Shown one piece after another: positions 46,042-57,500 of a DNA stretch of 64,000 bases. The translations under genes and the position numbers were made by a program. Position 1 is the stretch's first letter, and the number at the start of each line of letters is the position of its first letter. Source of the stretch: Humulus lupulus (taxonomy: Eukaryota > Streptophyta > Magnoliopsida > Rosales > Cannabaceae); the NCBI RefSeq assembly GCF_963169125.1, contig NC_084798.1, forward strand, positions 195,295,481 through 195,359,480, written 5' to 3'. A model generated the notes under the pieces. It made no database searches. It saw nothing but the letters and a program-made list of their open reading frames with translations, and had not been told where the DNA came from.

Positions 46042-48148
46042 TAAGTGGCAAAACAACTAAACCCTAGTTCTCCAAAAGAAGTCTCGACCGTGGTGGTCGA
46101 TCCGACCGCATATGTACATGCCGCCCCCCGAAGCTGTCCAACTCATTGCTAGTCCAGCTTCCCCTTGCCCTTACCTGCCCCACATAGCACCTGTGAGCCA
46201 AGGCCTAGCAAGAAGACTCAATCAAGAATACAGACAATCAACAAATTACAATTATAATAGCTTGCTTTATAATTATAAACAACAATCAACAATATTCAAT
46301 CCATTTATATGACCACATGTCCACCCAAGTGCGCACCGTACTTGCCTCGTTTAGAACGATATAGAGTCGGACAGGCGTAACTCACACTCTAGTCTTTTTT
46401 CAAGCGGCCATAGGGCCGTACCAGTGCGTACCGCACTTACAGGCATAAACAGACATACATTACATACATAACTCAACTATGTAAAGGAAATTTATTCATA
46501 CTCAAACAAACATTTCAAAAACAGTGTCATATCTAGTTCAATCATAGGGGCTTAAGCCCTAATTTCAACAAGGGTGCAATTTTCTTACCTCGAGTTCCGT
46601 GCAAATGACGATACGTCCTCAAGTACGATCCCGATCTTGATCCCAAGCCTTGTGGAAATCTAGTCACAACATAAACATACTCTTATTAGGGATTGAATCC
46701 AAATCTCGAGGCTTGCCTCAAACCCCAGCTTATAGAGCTACTACTCCCAGTTCACAGGACGTTAAAAACGTCCCCTGAACCCCAAAGTGGGCCCCCAAAT
46801 AGGTTCCCTAACCTCCCGAGCTCTAGTCCTAAAATCAGCAAAAACCAGCCTTCGGGGCATCTGGCGCGGTCGCGCCATACCCTAGGGCAATCGCGCTAGG
46901 TCGCTAGAAACATAAAACGAGCCCATAACTCAAGTTTTCTTCCCTAATTCTCAAGTCTGTGATTCTCCTGCATACTATACCCAGAAATTCGACCCAAAAC
47001 AGACTTTCCAACAAGTTTGTGACCACAAAATGACTTATACATTCCAAACAACCTATTACTAACATTAACAAACTTCAAAAATGCACCAAAACTCATACAC
47101 CAACAATTGACATGTTTGAGCTTAGAACTCAAGCTTCCATCAACCAAATTCAAAAATCTTAAACCCAAATCACAAAAATCTAGCAGCATACGAAAGTTTA
47201 AATCAACAAAAACTTATTTCAAAAGTCAGTACCCCAAAATCCTAACTCTAACCACTTCAATTTCAGCTTAAACATCTCAAACTCCCCAAAATTCAAGAAC
47301 ACGCCATGAGCAAGAAAGAAATTCAAAGAATGGAAGCTTACCTCTAAAATTAAAATTCTCCTTGGTTGATGATGACCCTAGCAACATTTAGTCCCAATTA
47401 AGAGCCACAACTCACAAGGATTCCCCCACTAAATCACTTGGCCAAGCTTGGGTGCCCTTAGCCTTCAAGCCTTCTTCAAAAGGAAACCAAGAGAGATGTA
47501 GAGGGAGATGTGTACGTGTATGAGCCAAAAGGCTCAACTGTTGATCTAACTTTTCCTAGTCAAGTGGAAAAAATGACCAATTTTCCCCTACTCTAAAATT
47601 ATCCTCTAAACCAACTCAAGGGCACTTTAGTCATTTGCCAAAAAATCCACAAAACCTCAAATTAACACCCTAAATTCCCAATTAAATTACTAACCCTCTA
47701 AACATTAATATTTCTTCCATAATGTTCCAATAATCCCCCCCCCCCCCCCCCCCCCACAAATGCAAAATTTCTAAGATACTCCTTGGCTCACCCCGTGCTG
47801 GGATAAATCATTTTTGTGACTTTTTCCACCAAATTGCTCATAAGGATCGACCTAATCCAATTATTGCAAACATATCCACATAATAATGTGGTCTCAATTA
47901 CATAACACATATAATTACAATTATACCATCAACGAGTCAAAATTACAAAAATACTCTTTTCAACCAAAAACGAGCCCACAAGCGTAATGAATATACGTAA
48001 ACATGCATAAGCAATCATATCATTATATAACTCATTTATTCCACATAATCACTCATATATTCAACTAAATTCACATGTAAATCCAATTGTGTCTTCCCGA
48101 CACGCTAATCAAGACACTAAGTTTTATTAGCAAATTTTAGACGTTACA
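46042..48148 (-). repeat. Chromovirus B 5' LTR, second part
   Basis: Continues the LTR broken at 32439 and ends AGCAAATTTTAGACGTTACA, like 30330. The whole LTR is about 2.34 kb. It contains CTTACC donor inverses near 46585 and 47338, as does the other LTR. A run of 21 C lies at 47735-47755. Confidence 0.82.
47735..47755. repeat. Homopolymer C run (21 bases)
   Basis: An uninterrupted C run in AT-rich LTR sequence; its length is unreliable. Confidence 0.9.
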
Positions 48149-48577
48149 TAACCCTTATCCCAATGTGAACCAAATCAAAAGATAAGTCTTGTCATCTTAC
48201 CCTAAAAGATGACAACTTTGTATTTCTTTTCTTAATAAAAGGAAAATGTTCAATACTCACATTAAGTTTAGGTTCATACTACCCTTTCCTTTTTTTTATT
48301 CTTCTTTTTTGACAATTTATTCTTCTTAAATTAAAAGAAATAAACAAATTAAAAATTAAAACACATTCGCACACACACAATTTTTGGCTCACACATTTAA
48401 ATAAAATAAAATAAAAGTGCAACCTATTCTAACCACATAGTTTGTCACACTAACATGTACATTAATAAACAAGTTACACAATTATTCCAAATAAATCAAT
48501 TAAATCCTAATTCACATAAAAACAAACAATTCAAATTATTTTCTAATAAACAACCAATTAAATAAAACATAATAAAT
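48149..48577. other. AT-rich flank between chromovirus B and E3, no gene seen
   Basis: Short A/T-rich sequence with a TTTTCTTTT-type stretch; nothing coding. Confidence 0.5.
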
Positions 48578-49335
48578 TGTTGACGCGGTTCTTCGCCAAC
48601 AGGTAATTAAGAAAAGAAGAGAAAGAGATTAGTGCTTAGGTTGAACCGAAACAGATGTATGATCTTAGGAAATGAAATGGTGACTCAAGACACGTTTTTT
48701 AAGTGGTTCAAAGGTTAAAATACTTCTACTTTACTAGTCAATATTATTACTATATTCTGGGTATACGCTTACAGGGTATTTCTTACAAGAGAGAATCCAA
48801 CCCTTATTTAATCCCAGGGTCTCCATATTTATAGGAGAAGGCACCTGGGAGTTGGTAAGAAGGTCATACCGTGACCGTCTTACCTATCGTATCTACTCTG
48901 TGACATTCATGATTAATTCCTATACCTGACACATAAGTGTGGTGAAATCAATAGGTAAGGAGATAATGGGCCGCACAGCCGAACCCAGTCGTGGGTGTCT
49001 GAATACGCATGTTCCTGCTGCGTGTCCGAGAAGTCAAGGATATATCAGACACGTGATGTCTGATATATGCACGTTTACCTTGTGTGTGTTGACTTTACAA
49101 AGGGTCATAGCCTCCAACTCTGGCTCGTACCACGAGCTGGATACTTAACTCGACCTTCGGCCTTCATAGCCCGGACCCTGTCCTTAAGCTATCAAAGGCG
49201 AACCCTTAGGTTACCTCGAGCTAAGGAGGTACGATCTTATGATGGCAGCTCCGGTTTTGGGGATATCCACGAGATAACCATGATTAGGCCGCAGCTCAGC
49301 TCGCTAATCAGCCCGTGGGAAAATCAGGGCGTACA
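48578..49335 (-). repeat. E3 3' LTR (758 bp)
   Basis: Starts TGTTGACGCGG, ends GGGCGTACA, and is followed by the inverse polypurine tract. TATA box inverse at 48826-48833. Confidence 0.96.
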
Positions 49336-49350
49336 CTACCCCCCAACCCC
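49336..49350 (-). other. E3 polypurine tract
   Basis: The minus strand reads GGGGTTGGGGGGTAG directly before the LTR start TGTACGCC. Confidence 0.82.
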
Positions 49351-49605
49351 CTGCTCGTGGCAAACGACGTCGTACAAGGCCACAGTAGGGACTTTTAGGC
49401 TTCCCCATGAACTCTCCACATTCCACACTTTATGCAGGCGCCTGATACGTGGAACATCGTGGTTGGTGACGGTACGTCTTCCGAGAACCGCATTTGATGG
49501 CCTAGCCTATGCCCAGCCGTCGTTTCGTATTGCGAGTGGAGGGCTATGGATCCCACATCAGGGCCATCCAACGACCCTTTTTTTTTTTTTACGCGACCCT
49601 TCACG

Positions 49606-49614
49606 TATATAAAA
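49606..49614 (+). promoter_or_regulatory. TATA box of the E3 antisense gene
   Basis: TATATAAAA, about 255 bases inside the polypurine tract, followed by a C/T-rich leader with CTTCTTCTCTC. It matches the placement in E1 and E2. The leader may contain an intron before the ATG at 50340, as the region 49880-50330 looks non-coding. Confidence 0.7.
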
Positions 49615-50339
49615 GGGGTGGCAACCCTACGCACGGGCCACCCTTTCATTTGAAATTTCTCAGAACTCCTCTCCTTCTTCTCTCTTTATCTCAGAAGAAA
49701 AACCCTCTTCTTGCCGACTGTCATTTTCAGCGTTCAAGAAGCTCAGGCGTGAGGACTCCTTCAAAGTTTTGGACACAAATACTCCGGCGAAGCTCCTACC
49801 TAGGCAACACCTTCACCCACCTCCCAACCAAACACTTTGTAAGTCCCCTGACCATGCGCGTTTTGAAAATATTTTTCACTGTAGCTTAGGTAAATTTATA
49901 CTGTAGCCACATGCAAGGGTTTACTGGTTTTTGTGGGTATGAAAGGTGAAAGCCTTTTAGGTTAGGGTATTTTTTCTGTAGGAAATCGTTTTAGGAGTAT
50001 GGTTCACAGGGTGCATTTTCTGGGGAAAATTTATGGGTAGGAGTTTTGGAATTTTGGGTGCAAAACTGGGTAGCTTAGGGGACACGCTTCACAGGCGATT
50101 TTGCCTTTCATGCCTATTGGAACTTTCCCTCCAAGGCAAAATTTTAACCTGACCCTCCTGACACACGAATTTCGAGTAATCGGGGATCTGTTGGGAGCAC
50201 AGGCGCGTGTTCATTGAACCGCGTGGTCTCACTCTCCACGGGCTGGGCTTACCTCAGCTCGTGCAAAGAACAATTTGATTCTTCCTTATGCTTAGGTCGC
50301 CTTTTCTGAAATCTTTTCTTTTGTTCGCTAGGCGACCAG

Positions 50340-52891
50340 ATGGCACCGAAGAGGAACGCTCCAAAGAAGACCGTCAGCAGCTCGGCCTCCCAGCAAGACA
50401 AAGGAAAGGCGGTGATGTTGAACTCCCCGATCCCCAACTTTGGCCCGCAGTGGAGCAGGAGCTCGATGTTGATCCTGATGCATTTTTCGAGGTGGAGAGG
50501 ATCGTCTCAAAGATTATCTACCAGACGAAGATCAACAAGCTATTCCTCTCCCACAGCATCGGGCTGGGGAGAGCGTCAGTGATTTCCCGACCTCCCGCGG
50601 AAGGCGAGCGGAGCTGCGCGCCGCTCGACGAGGAATTCACGGCCTGGAGCGGCGACCATTTCAAGGCGGGGGCCTTCCTCCTGCTGGACCAGTATTTTGC
50701 TGACTTCCTGAATTATGTGAAGTTGGCCCCATTTCAGCTCCCCCCCCCAACTCTTATCGGTTGTTGGCGGGGTTGAGATATTTATTTTTGAAGCATGAGT
50801 GGGAGGTCCCCACTCCAACAGACATTTTGTACTTCTTCTGCCTCAAGGCCAGCCCGGATCAGCGAGGTCGAGGCGACGGGTTTTATTACTTGACCCGATT
50901 CCCCAACACGGCTGTGGTCATCGAGCTGCCCAGCCACCCCAACGACTTCAAGGATCAATTCTTCATGTCAGCGGGGTTTAGAAACTGCGAGCTCCACTAC
51001 TTCAATCGCCCTCGTAAGTGTTTTTCATCCTTAGCTTGTAAGTTTAGTATCGTTTAGCTCCTCCTGTATTCCTTCCTGACTTGAATTAATCCTGCAGCCA
51101 TCTTCGCGAGGACAGAGAAATCTGTGACCCTCGGGGCCCAATACGAGACACTGGCGGGCTTGCCCCCCAGTGAGAAGGATTATCGCATGCTCGTAACAGA
51201 TTAAACGATGGTAGCCTGCAAGCTGATTTTCCCAAATCAGACTTTGAACCTAAGGAGGCCCCGGGGTCTTCCCCCAACCCGCGACACCAGACCCATCATC
51301 GTGGAGGAGGTCACGGGAGATGAAGATGAGGAGGACAAGGACGACGAAGTTCTGCTCGTGAGGAACAGGAAGCGGGCGCTGGAGGTCGCCCAGAGGACGG
51401 GCGAGGAGAGGATCCAGTCCGGAGCAGCCGTGGGTCCTTCTGGCCAAGGTAACCCTTACTTGTTTAGGAGTGTAGATAGGGCCACAGCAGACCCCCGACT
51501 AGCTAGGTTCAATCCTAGGCAGCTCGTCCATCGTCACCGAAGTGATCCAGACCTGAACACAACCCTGCTCCACTATGTCGATCGGCTTGTGCTGGACTAC
51601 CAAGATAGCCGACCTAGGGGTACCGTAGCTCCGGGGCTTAGGCAATATGTAGAAGAATCTAGCCCGGAACCGGAGCCAGATCTAGAACTCTCACCAGCTC
51701 GGGAGATAATCGACTTAGATCCTCCTGCGGGAGCTCCGGAGCCGATGGTCGTAACCATAGGTTCTGCTAGCCCAGGGGGTAGGATCCCTTTTAGTATACA
51801 TATACTTTAATTTCTCTTTTTCCCCCTTTGTTTTTGTTTCTGTGTGATTGCTAACTTGTACTAATCATGTCTTTGCTTTGACAGAAGAGATGTCTCAGCC
51901 CGAAGAGAGCCTGCGAGGTGCGTTCGCTGGAGGGAACCCCACAGCTGGGGCCGCTGGGCCAAGAATGAAAAGGCTCCGGACGTCCAAGCATGCCGCCGGG
52001 ACCCCCACCAAGTATCCTGCAAAGGAGAAGGAGCAAGCCCCAGCTGCCCAGGTCGTGGGAGCGGTTCCTCCTGCTGCAGGGGGAAGCAACATGCCCCCAC
52101 CTCCTCCGCGAGCTCCGGCCGCCGCCCGGGACGCAGGAATGGAGCTCGAGGCTTCGGCGATTGTGCCCTCCGAGGTACGCATCCCAGTCAATCCCCAGGA
52201 CCTGGAGAAGATCCCAGAGGCCTTCCGGGGAACGGTGTATGAGTCGGCGAACTACGCCGTTAGCCACATATACAAGTTCACCGAGAAGGAGCTTAGGGCC
52301 ATCGAGACAATGAGCCCGGTGGGCGTGATGGAGTCTTCAATGGGCATGACCCTAACGGTAAGCTGACTTACCCCTTTATGGATTTTTATTTTTACACTTT
52401 GCCCTATTTTTTCTAAGGAAATTATCCCTCATCTCCTGCAGGGCGTCATTGCTCTTTACCGTAGCATCGCCAAGACCAAAACTCAGCTCGAGGATATGAG
52501 GAGAGAGCACCAGACCTCTCTGCAGGCGGCTAAGGATGCCTTGGCGGCCTCGCAGGCCGAGTTGGAAAAGACCTGCTCGAAGGCCCAAGAGCTCGAGACC
52601 GCCCTCGCCACCTCGCGGACAGATCAAGATGTCGCGAAGGCTGAGGCCAAGGCCGCCCTAGAGGCCGAGCAGACAGCGTCAGAAAAAGCCTTGGAAGAAC
52701 TGTTCTACCATTGCTGGGTCTACAACCTGGACGCTGACTTCTTCTTTCTGTCAGCGAGCCTTTGGGAGCGCCTGCTGGTTAAGTTCCAAGCTCACCTTGA
52801 TAAAGAAGCGCCCTCTGAGGCTGGGGAAGGCTCTGGCGTAGCTGAGCAAGGCGAGACGGCGACCTCCAAGGGGCCGCCTGGCAGAGCTTAG
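50340..52891 (+). pseudogene. E3 antisense gene (putative gypsy-type transposon protein), four exons
   Basis: Exon 1 runs 50340-51013, then intron 51014-51097 (GTAAGT to CCTGCAG), exon 2 51098-51778, intron 51779-51884 (to TTTGACAG), exon 3 51885-52357, intron 52358-52441 (GTAAGC to CTCCTGCAG) and exon 4 52442-52891 (stop TAG). The N-terminus MAPKRNAPKKTVSSSASQQD is basic. The globular part (GDHFKAGAFLLLDQYFADFL, then PTPTDILYFFCLKASP) matches E1 and E2. The middle is acidic then Pro-rich, and the last exon is coiled coil (AAKDALAASQAELEKTC). Two frame changes occur, near 50448 and in a run of 9 C near 50740-50748, plus a TAA near 51202. Function is unknown. The Pfam family of putative gypsy-type plant transposon proteins is my best match, from memory of its pattern. 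Confidence 0.8.
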
Positions 52892-53040
52892 GGCTTTCTT
52901 CTCTTGTGCCCCTTGCTTCACTATTTTTTAATACTTTTTGTGTAGCCTTTGCATGAGGTGTTTCCACCTCGAGACAATTTGACTCAATTTTGCTTTTAAT
53001 TGATTCTCTTTCTTGCCCCTACGCATTTTGGTTACAATCT
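52892..53040. other. E3 spacer after antisense gene
   Basis: T-rich 3' UTR-like sequence leading into the tandem repeats; no gene. Confidence 0.4.
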
Positions 53041-53386
53041 TTGAAAAACTTAGTCTGCGTTAATCTTTATCCATATCTCGAGCTCTTTAGGAAGAACAAC
53101 GATCAATAGATTTAAATCAACTTCTAAGTTTGATGACCTGGTTATATCCAGGAACTTAATTTGAAAACTTAGTTCGCGTTAACTTTTATCCATATCTCGA
53201 GCTCTTTAGGAAGAACAACGATCAATAGATTTAAATCAACTTCTAAGTTTTATGACCCGGTTATATCCAGGATAGGACTTAGTTAGTGTTAATCCTTATC
53301 AATATCTCGCGTTTTTTAAGAAAAACAACGGTCAATCGATGTGAATCAACTTCTAATTCATTAAGGAGACCTGGTTATATCCAGGT
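53041..53386. repeat. E3 tandem array, three units of about 112-120 bp
   Basis: Units at about 53041-53160, 53161-53272 and 53273-53386 share ATATCTCGAGCTCTTTAGGA, GATCAATAGATTTAAATCAA and GGTTATATCCAGG. The third is most diverged. As in E2, the array sits between the convergent ends of pol and the antisense gene. Confidence 0.9.
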
Positions 53387-53527
53387 ACCATATGCCCCCC
53401 AAGTAACTGGGAAAGGGTCTTTCGTGGTTACTTTAGATTGTACTTGAAAACATGTACAAATATAAACACAAAGCTGATTCTCATTGCTTAATGCATAAAA
53501 AATGGCCTTTTAGGCCTTACAAGTGAA

Positions 53528-56500
53528 TCATTGATAGTATTTCTTTAAATGGATGGCGTTCCAGGTCCGCGGGACTGCCCCTCCATCAAGCCAGGCTAAC
53601 TTATAAGTTCCCTCCTTAATAACCTCAATGACTTGATATGGTCCTTCCCAGTTCGGTCCCAAGACTCCATCTTTGGGGTCCTTACCGGCTAAGAAGACTC
53701 TCCTTAGGACCAGGTCGCCAACGCTGAAAGCGCGCTTTTTGACATTGGAGTTGAAATAGCGAGTGACCTTCTGTTGATAATGGGCGAGCTGGAGCTGCGA
53801 ATCCTCCCGCCTTTCACGACTAAGTCGAGGGAATTGCACAGTAGCTCGTGGTTACGGTCCTGGTCGTAAGATTGGACCCTATGTGAGAGCACCTTAACCT
53901 CCACGGGGAGGACTGCCTCACTCCCAAAGGTTAGGGAAAAAGGAGTATGACCCGTAGGAGTCCGATGCGAGGTCCGGTATGCCCATAGGACCTGGGGGAG
54001 CTGTTCTGGCCAGACCCCCTTCGCTTCATCTAATCTCTTCTTGAGGCTCGCCTTTAGAGTCTTGTTGACAGCCTCGACCTGGCCATTCGCCTGAGGATAG
54101 GCCACGGAGGAGAAACTTTTCACAATTCTGTACCTTTCACAAAACTCGGTGAACAGGTCGCTGTCGAACTGAGTGCCGTTATTGGAAACGATCTTCTTGG
54201 GCAGGCCGAATCGACTAATAATTTTTTTAACCACGAAGTCGAGCACTTTTTTGGACAATATCGTCGCCAGAGGTTCTGCTTCAACCCACTTCGTAAAGTA
54301 GTTGATGGCCACCACGGCGTAACGGACCCCGCCTTTTCCAGTAGGGAGGGAGCCCACCAAGTCGATCCCCCAAACAGCGAACGGCCATGGGGACGAGATC
54401 ATCTTTAGCTCGACTGGAGGGGCTCGGGCAACTGCGGCGAATCGCTGGCACTTGTCGCACTTTTTCACGTATGAAATCGAATCTTTGGACAAAGTTGGCC
54501 AGTAATACCCTTGCCTTAGGACCTTTAAGGCCAAGTTCCGCCCCCCAGTGTGGTCTCCGCAAAAACGCTCGTGCACCTCCTACAGGATGGCCTTTGCTTC
54601 ACCTGGGAGAACACATCGGAGGAGAGGTAGGGAGTGCCCACGGCGGTATAACACTCCATCTACCATCGTATACCTGGGAGCTTGATACAGGATTCGTCGT
54701 GCATCATTACGTCCTTCAAGGAGCTTTCCCTCGATGAGATACTCAAGGATGGGGGTCATCCAGGTCGGCCTGGCATCGATCATCTCGACCTCCGTCTTGA
54801 CATCTTCTATGCTTGGTTTCTCCAAGAATTCTATTGGAACTAACCCCAAGGTCTCTGTTTCCCCAGAAGTGGCGAGCTTGGCAAGAGCGTCTGCGTTTGC
54901 GTTCTGCTCCCGAGGTTTCTGCTCGATCAAGCCTCGCTCAAACGCGGACAGCTCAACTTTTACCTTTGCCAGATAGGCGGCCATCTTTGGTCCCCGTGCT
55001 TGATATTTGCCCAGAACCTGATTTACCACGAGCTGGGAGTCACTGAAGCACTGGACAGAGCTCGCCTTCAACTCCTGGGCTATCCTCAGCCCGGCCAGCA
55101 AAGCTTCGTATTCGGCCTCGTTGTTGGAGGCCTTGAATCCGAATCTCAGTGCCGAGTGGAATCTATGTCCCTCGGGGGATATCAAAATGATTCCAGCTCC
55201 GGAGCCGTTCTCGTTGGATGAACCATCCACAAAGATTCTCCACGACGCCTGGGGCGAGGTGACTTGAGGTGAGTCTTCTGCGAGATCCTCCTGGAATCCC
55301 GTGCACTCTGCCATAAAATCGGCCAGGGCCTGAATTTTTATAGCAGTTCGCGGAGTGTACAAAATCTCGAACTGACTGAGTTCGATTGCCAATTTTAACA
55401 AACGTCCCGATGCTTCAAGATTTTGCAAAACATGCCTTAAAGGATGATCGGTCATGACGTGTATCGAGTGGGACTGGAAGTACGGTCTGAGCTTTCGAGA
55501 GGCTGTGATGAGGCAGAACGCCAATTTCTCCATCACCGGGTACTGGGGTTCAGCCCCGAGAAGTCTCTTACTGATGTAGTAGACTGGTCTCTGAACTCGG
55601 TCTTCTTCCCGGACCAATACAGCACTGGCTGCATCCTCAGTGACAGCCAGGTAAAGAAAAAGAGGCTCTCCTGCCTTTGGTTTGGATAGTACGGGCGGCT
55701 CGGCCAGGTGTGCCTTCGGGTAGAGGAATGCGCTTTCGCACTCTTCTGTCCATTCGAACTTCTTGTTTCCTCAGAGCAGGTTGTAGAATGGCAAACACTT
55801 ATCGGTGGACTTGGAAATAAACCGATTGAGGGCCGCCACTCTTCCTGTCAGGCTTTGGACATCTTTTCCCAACCTGGGCGAGGGAAGCTCGAGCAGCGAT
55901 CTAATCTTGTCAGGGTTTGCCTCGATTCCTCGGGTATTGACAATGAACCCCAGGAATTTCCCGGACGCGACACCAAAAGTGCACTTCTGCAGATTAAGCC
56001 TCATGCCATATTCCCATAGTATCTTAAAACATTCTTCCAGGTCGGAAACATGGTCATCAGCAGTCTTTGACTTGACTAGCATGTCATCAACGTACACTTC
56101 CATGTTTTTTCCAATCTGGTCTGCGAACATTCTATTTACTAACCTCTGGTAGGTAGCTCCGGCGTTCTTCAGCCCGAACGGCTTGACCTTGTAACAATAA
56201 ACGTTAGTCGGGGTCATGAAACTGGTGTGCTCCTGATCCGCCGGATTCATGGTGATCTGATTGTAGCCCGAGTACGCGTCCATAAATGACATGAGCTCGT
56301 GCCCTGCCATGGTATCTACCAACTGGTCAATCCTTGGTAGGGGAAAACAATCCTTGGGGCAGACTTTGTTCAGGTCGGAGAAGTTTATGCAGGTCCGCCA
56401 CTTTCCGTTGGGCTTTGGGACCAGCACGGGGTTGGCGACCCATATTGGAAACTTGGCTTCACGGATAAAGCCACATTTTTTGAGTTGGGCTACTTCTTCT

Positions 56501-57491
56501 TTTAGGGCTTCAGCCCGGGTCGTTCCTAGGCGTATTTGCTTCTGGGACTTGGCGGGAATGCTTTTATCCAGATGAAGTGTATACATGATGACACTCGGGC
56601 TGATTCCCACCATGTCCTCATGGGACCATGCAAATACGTCCAGGTTATTTCGCAGAAACTCAGTCAGCTCCGACTTCCTCTTGCTGCAGAGGTTTCTCCC
56701 GAGCTTGACCATCCGTGATGGATTTTCGGATCAATGTTCACTTCCTCGAGCTCCTCAATAGCCTGGAGCTCGGATCTGTCCTCGCCTATTCGGGGGTCAA
56801 TATCCTCACTTAAGACGACATTTTCCCCTTCGTTGCTTTGAGGTTTTTCAATCTCAGGATCAGCTAAGGGTTCCTGAGATTCCTCCTCACCACGTTGGAT
56901 GGCCATTGCCAGCTGCCCGGGTTTAGATTTTCCCTTCATGCAAATGTTGTAGCATTCCCTGGCAGCGAGCTGATCACCATGGACAGTGCATATTCCAGTG
57001 GAAGTAGGGAATTTCATCGCGAGGTGACGAATGGAAGTGACGGCCTCAAACGCCATGAGCGTAGGTCATCCCAAGATTGCATTGTATGCAGCGGTGCAGT
57101 CAATGACCACGAACTCGAGGAGTTTCGAGATTGTTCGAGGTCCTTCTCCCAGGGTGATCACCAGCTCGAACGTCCCTGTGGTCGCCGATCCTTCTCCCGA
57201 AAAACCATATAACATCATGGAGGTCGCCTTCAGCTCGGCAACGGTCAAACCCATATTTTCTAGCGTGGATCGAAATAGGAGGTTCATCAAGCTCCCGTTG
57301 TCGATCAGCACCCTCCTCACTCTCTGATTAGTGAGCTGAACTGCCATGACCAAAGAGTCATTGTGAGGGAACTGGACATGGCCCGCATCTTCCTCCGTAA
57401 AAATGATCGGTTGCTTTTCCAATCGCTGTTGTTTTGGCAGGCGCTGCTTCGGGACGAACTCTACTCCATTATGCGCCTTCAGTTCGTTCAT
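53528..57491 (-). pseudogene. pol: E3 pol: protease, reverse transcriptase, RNase H, integrase (decayed)
   Basis: Protease lies at about 57400-56930 (VLIDNGSLMNLL). Reverse transcriptase lies at about 56600-55780 (WRTCINFSDLNKVCPKD, YVDDMLVKSK near 56086-56105). Archaeal-type RNase H is at about 55240-54850 (VDGSSNENGSGAG, NNEAEYEALLAG, FSDSQLVV). Integrase spans about 54600-53528 with an intact HHCC finger (HERFCGDH, CDKC), WGIDLVG, then SNNGTQF where Asp is expected for the second catalytic residue, and VEAVNK with Glu kept. Stops are TGA near 57066 (GGA TGA CCT), TGA near 55770 and TAG near 54578. The frame changes near 56700 and 53830. The end is LKKYYQ. Much of it is still one long frame, in keeping with a young copy. 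Confidence 0.96.
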
Positions 57492-57500
57492 GTATCTCTT

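Noticed and set aside
49067..49612. Plus-strand frame of 181 codons across the E3 LTR and polypurine tract
   Set aside because: The part inside the LTR recurs as a shorter frame in the other LTR and it ends at the antisense TATA box; LTR regulatory sequence, not coding.
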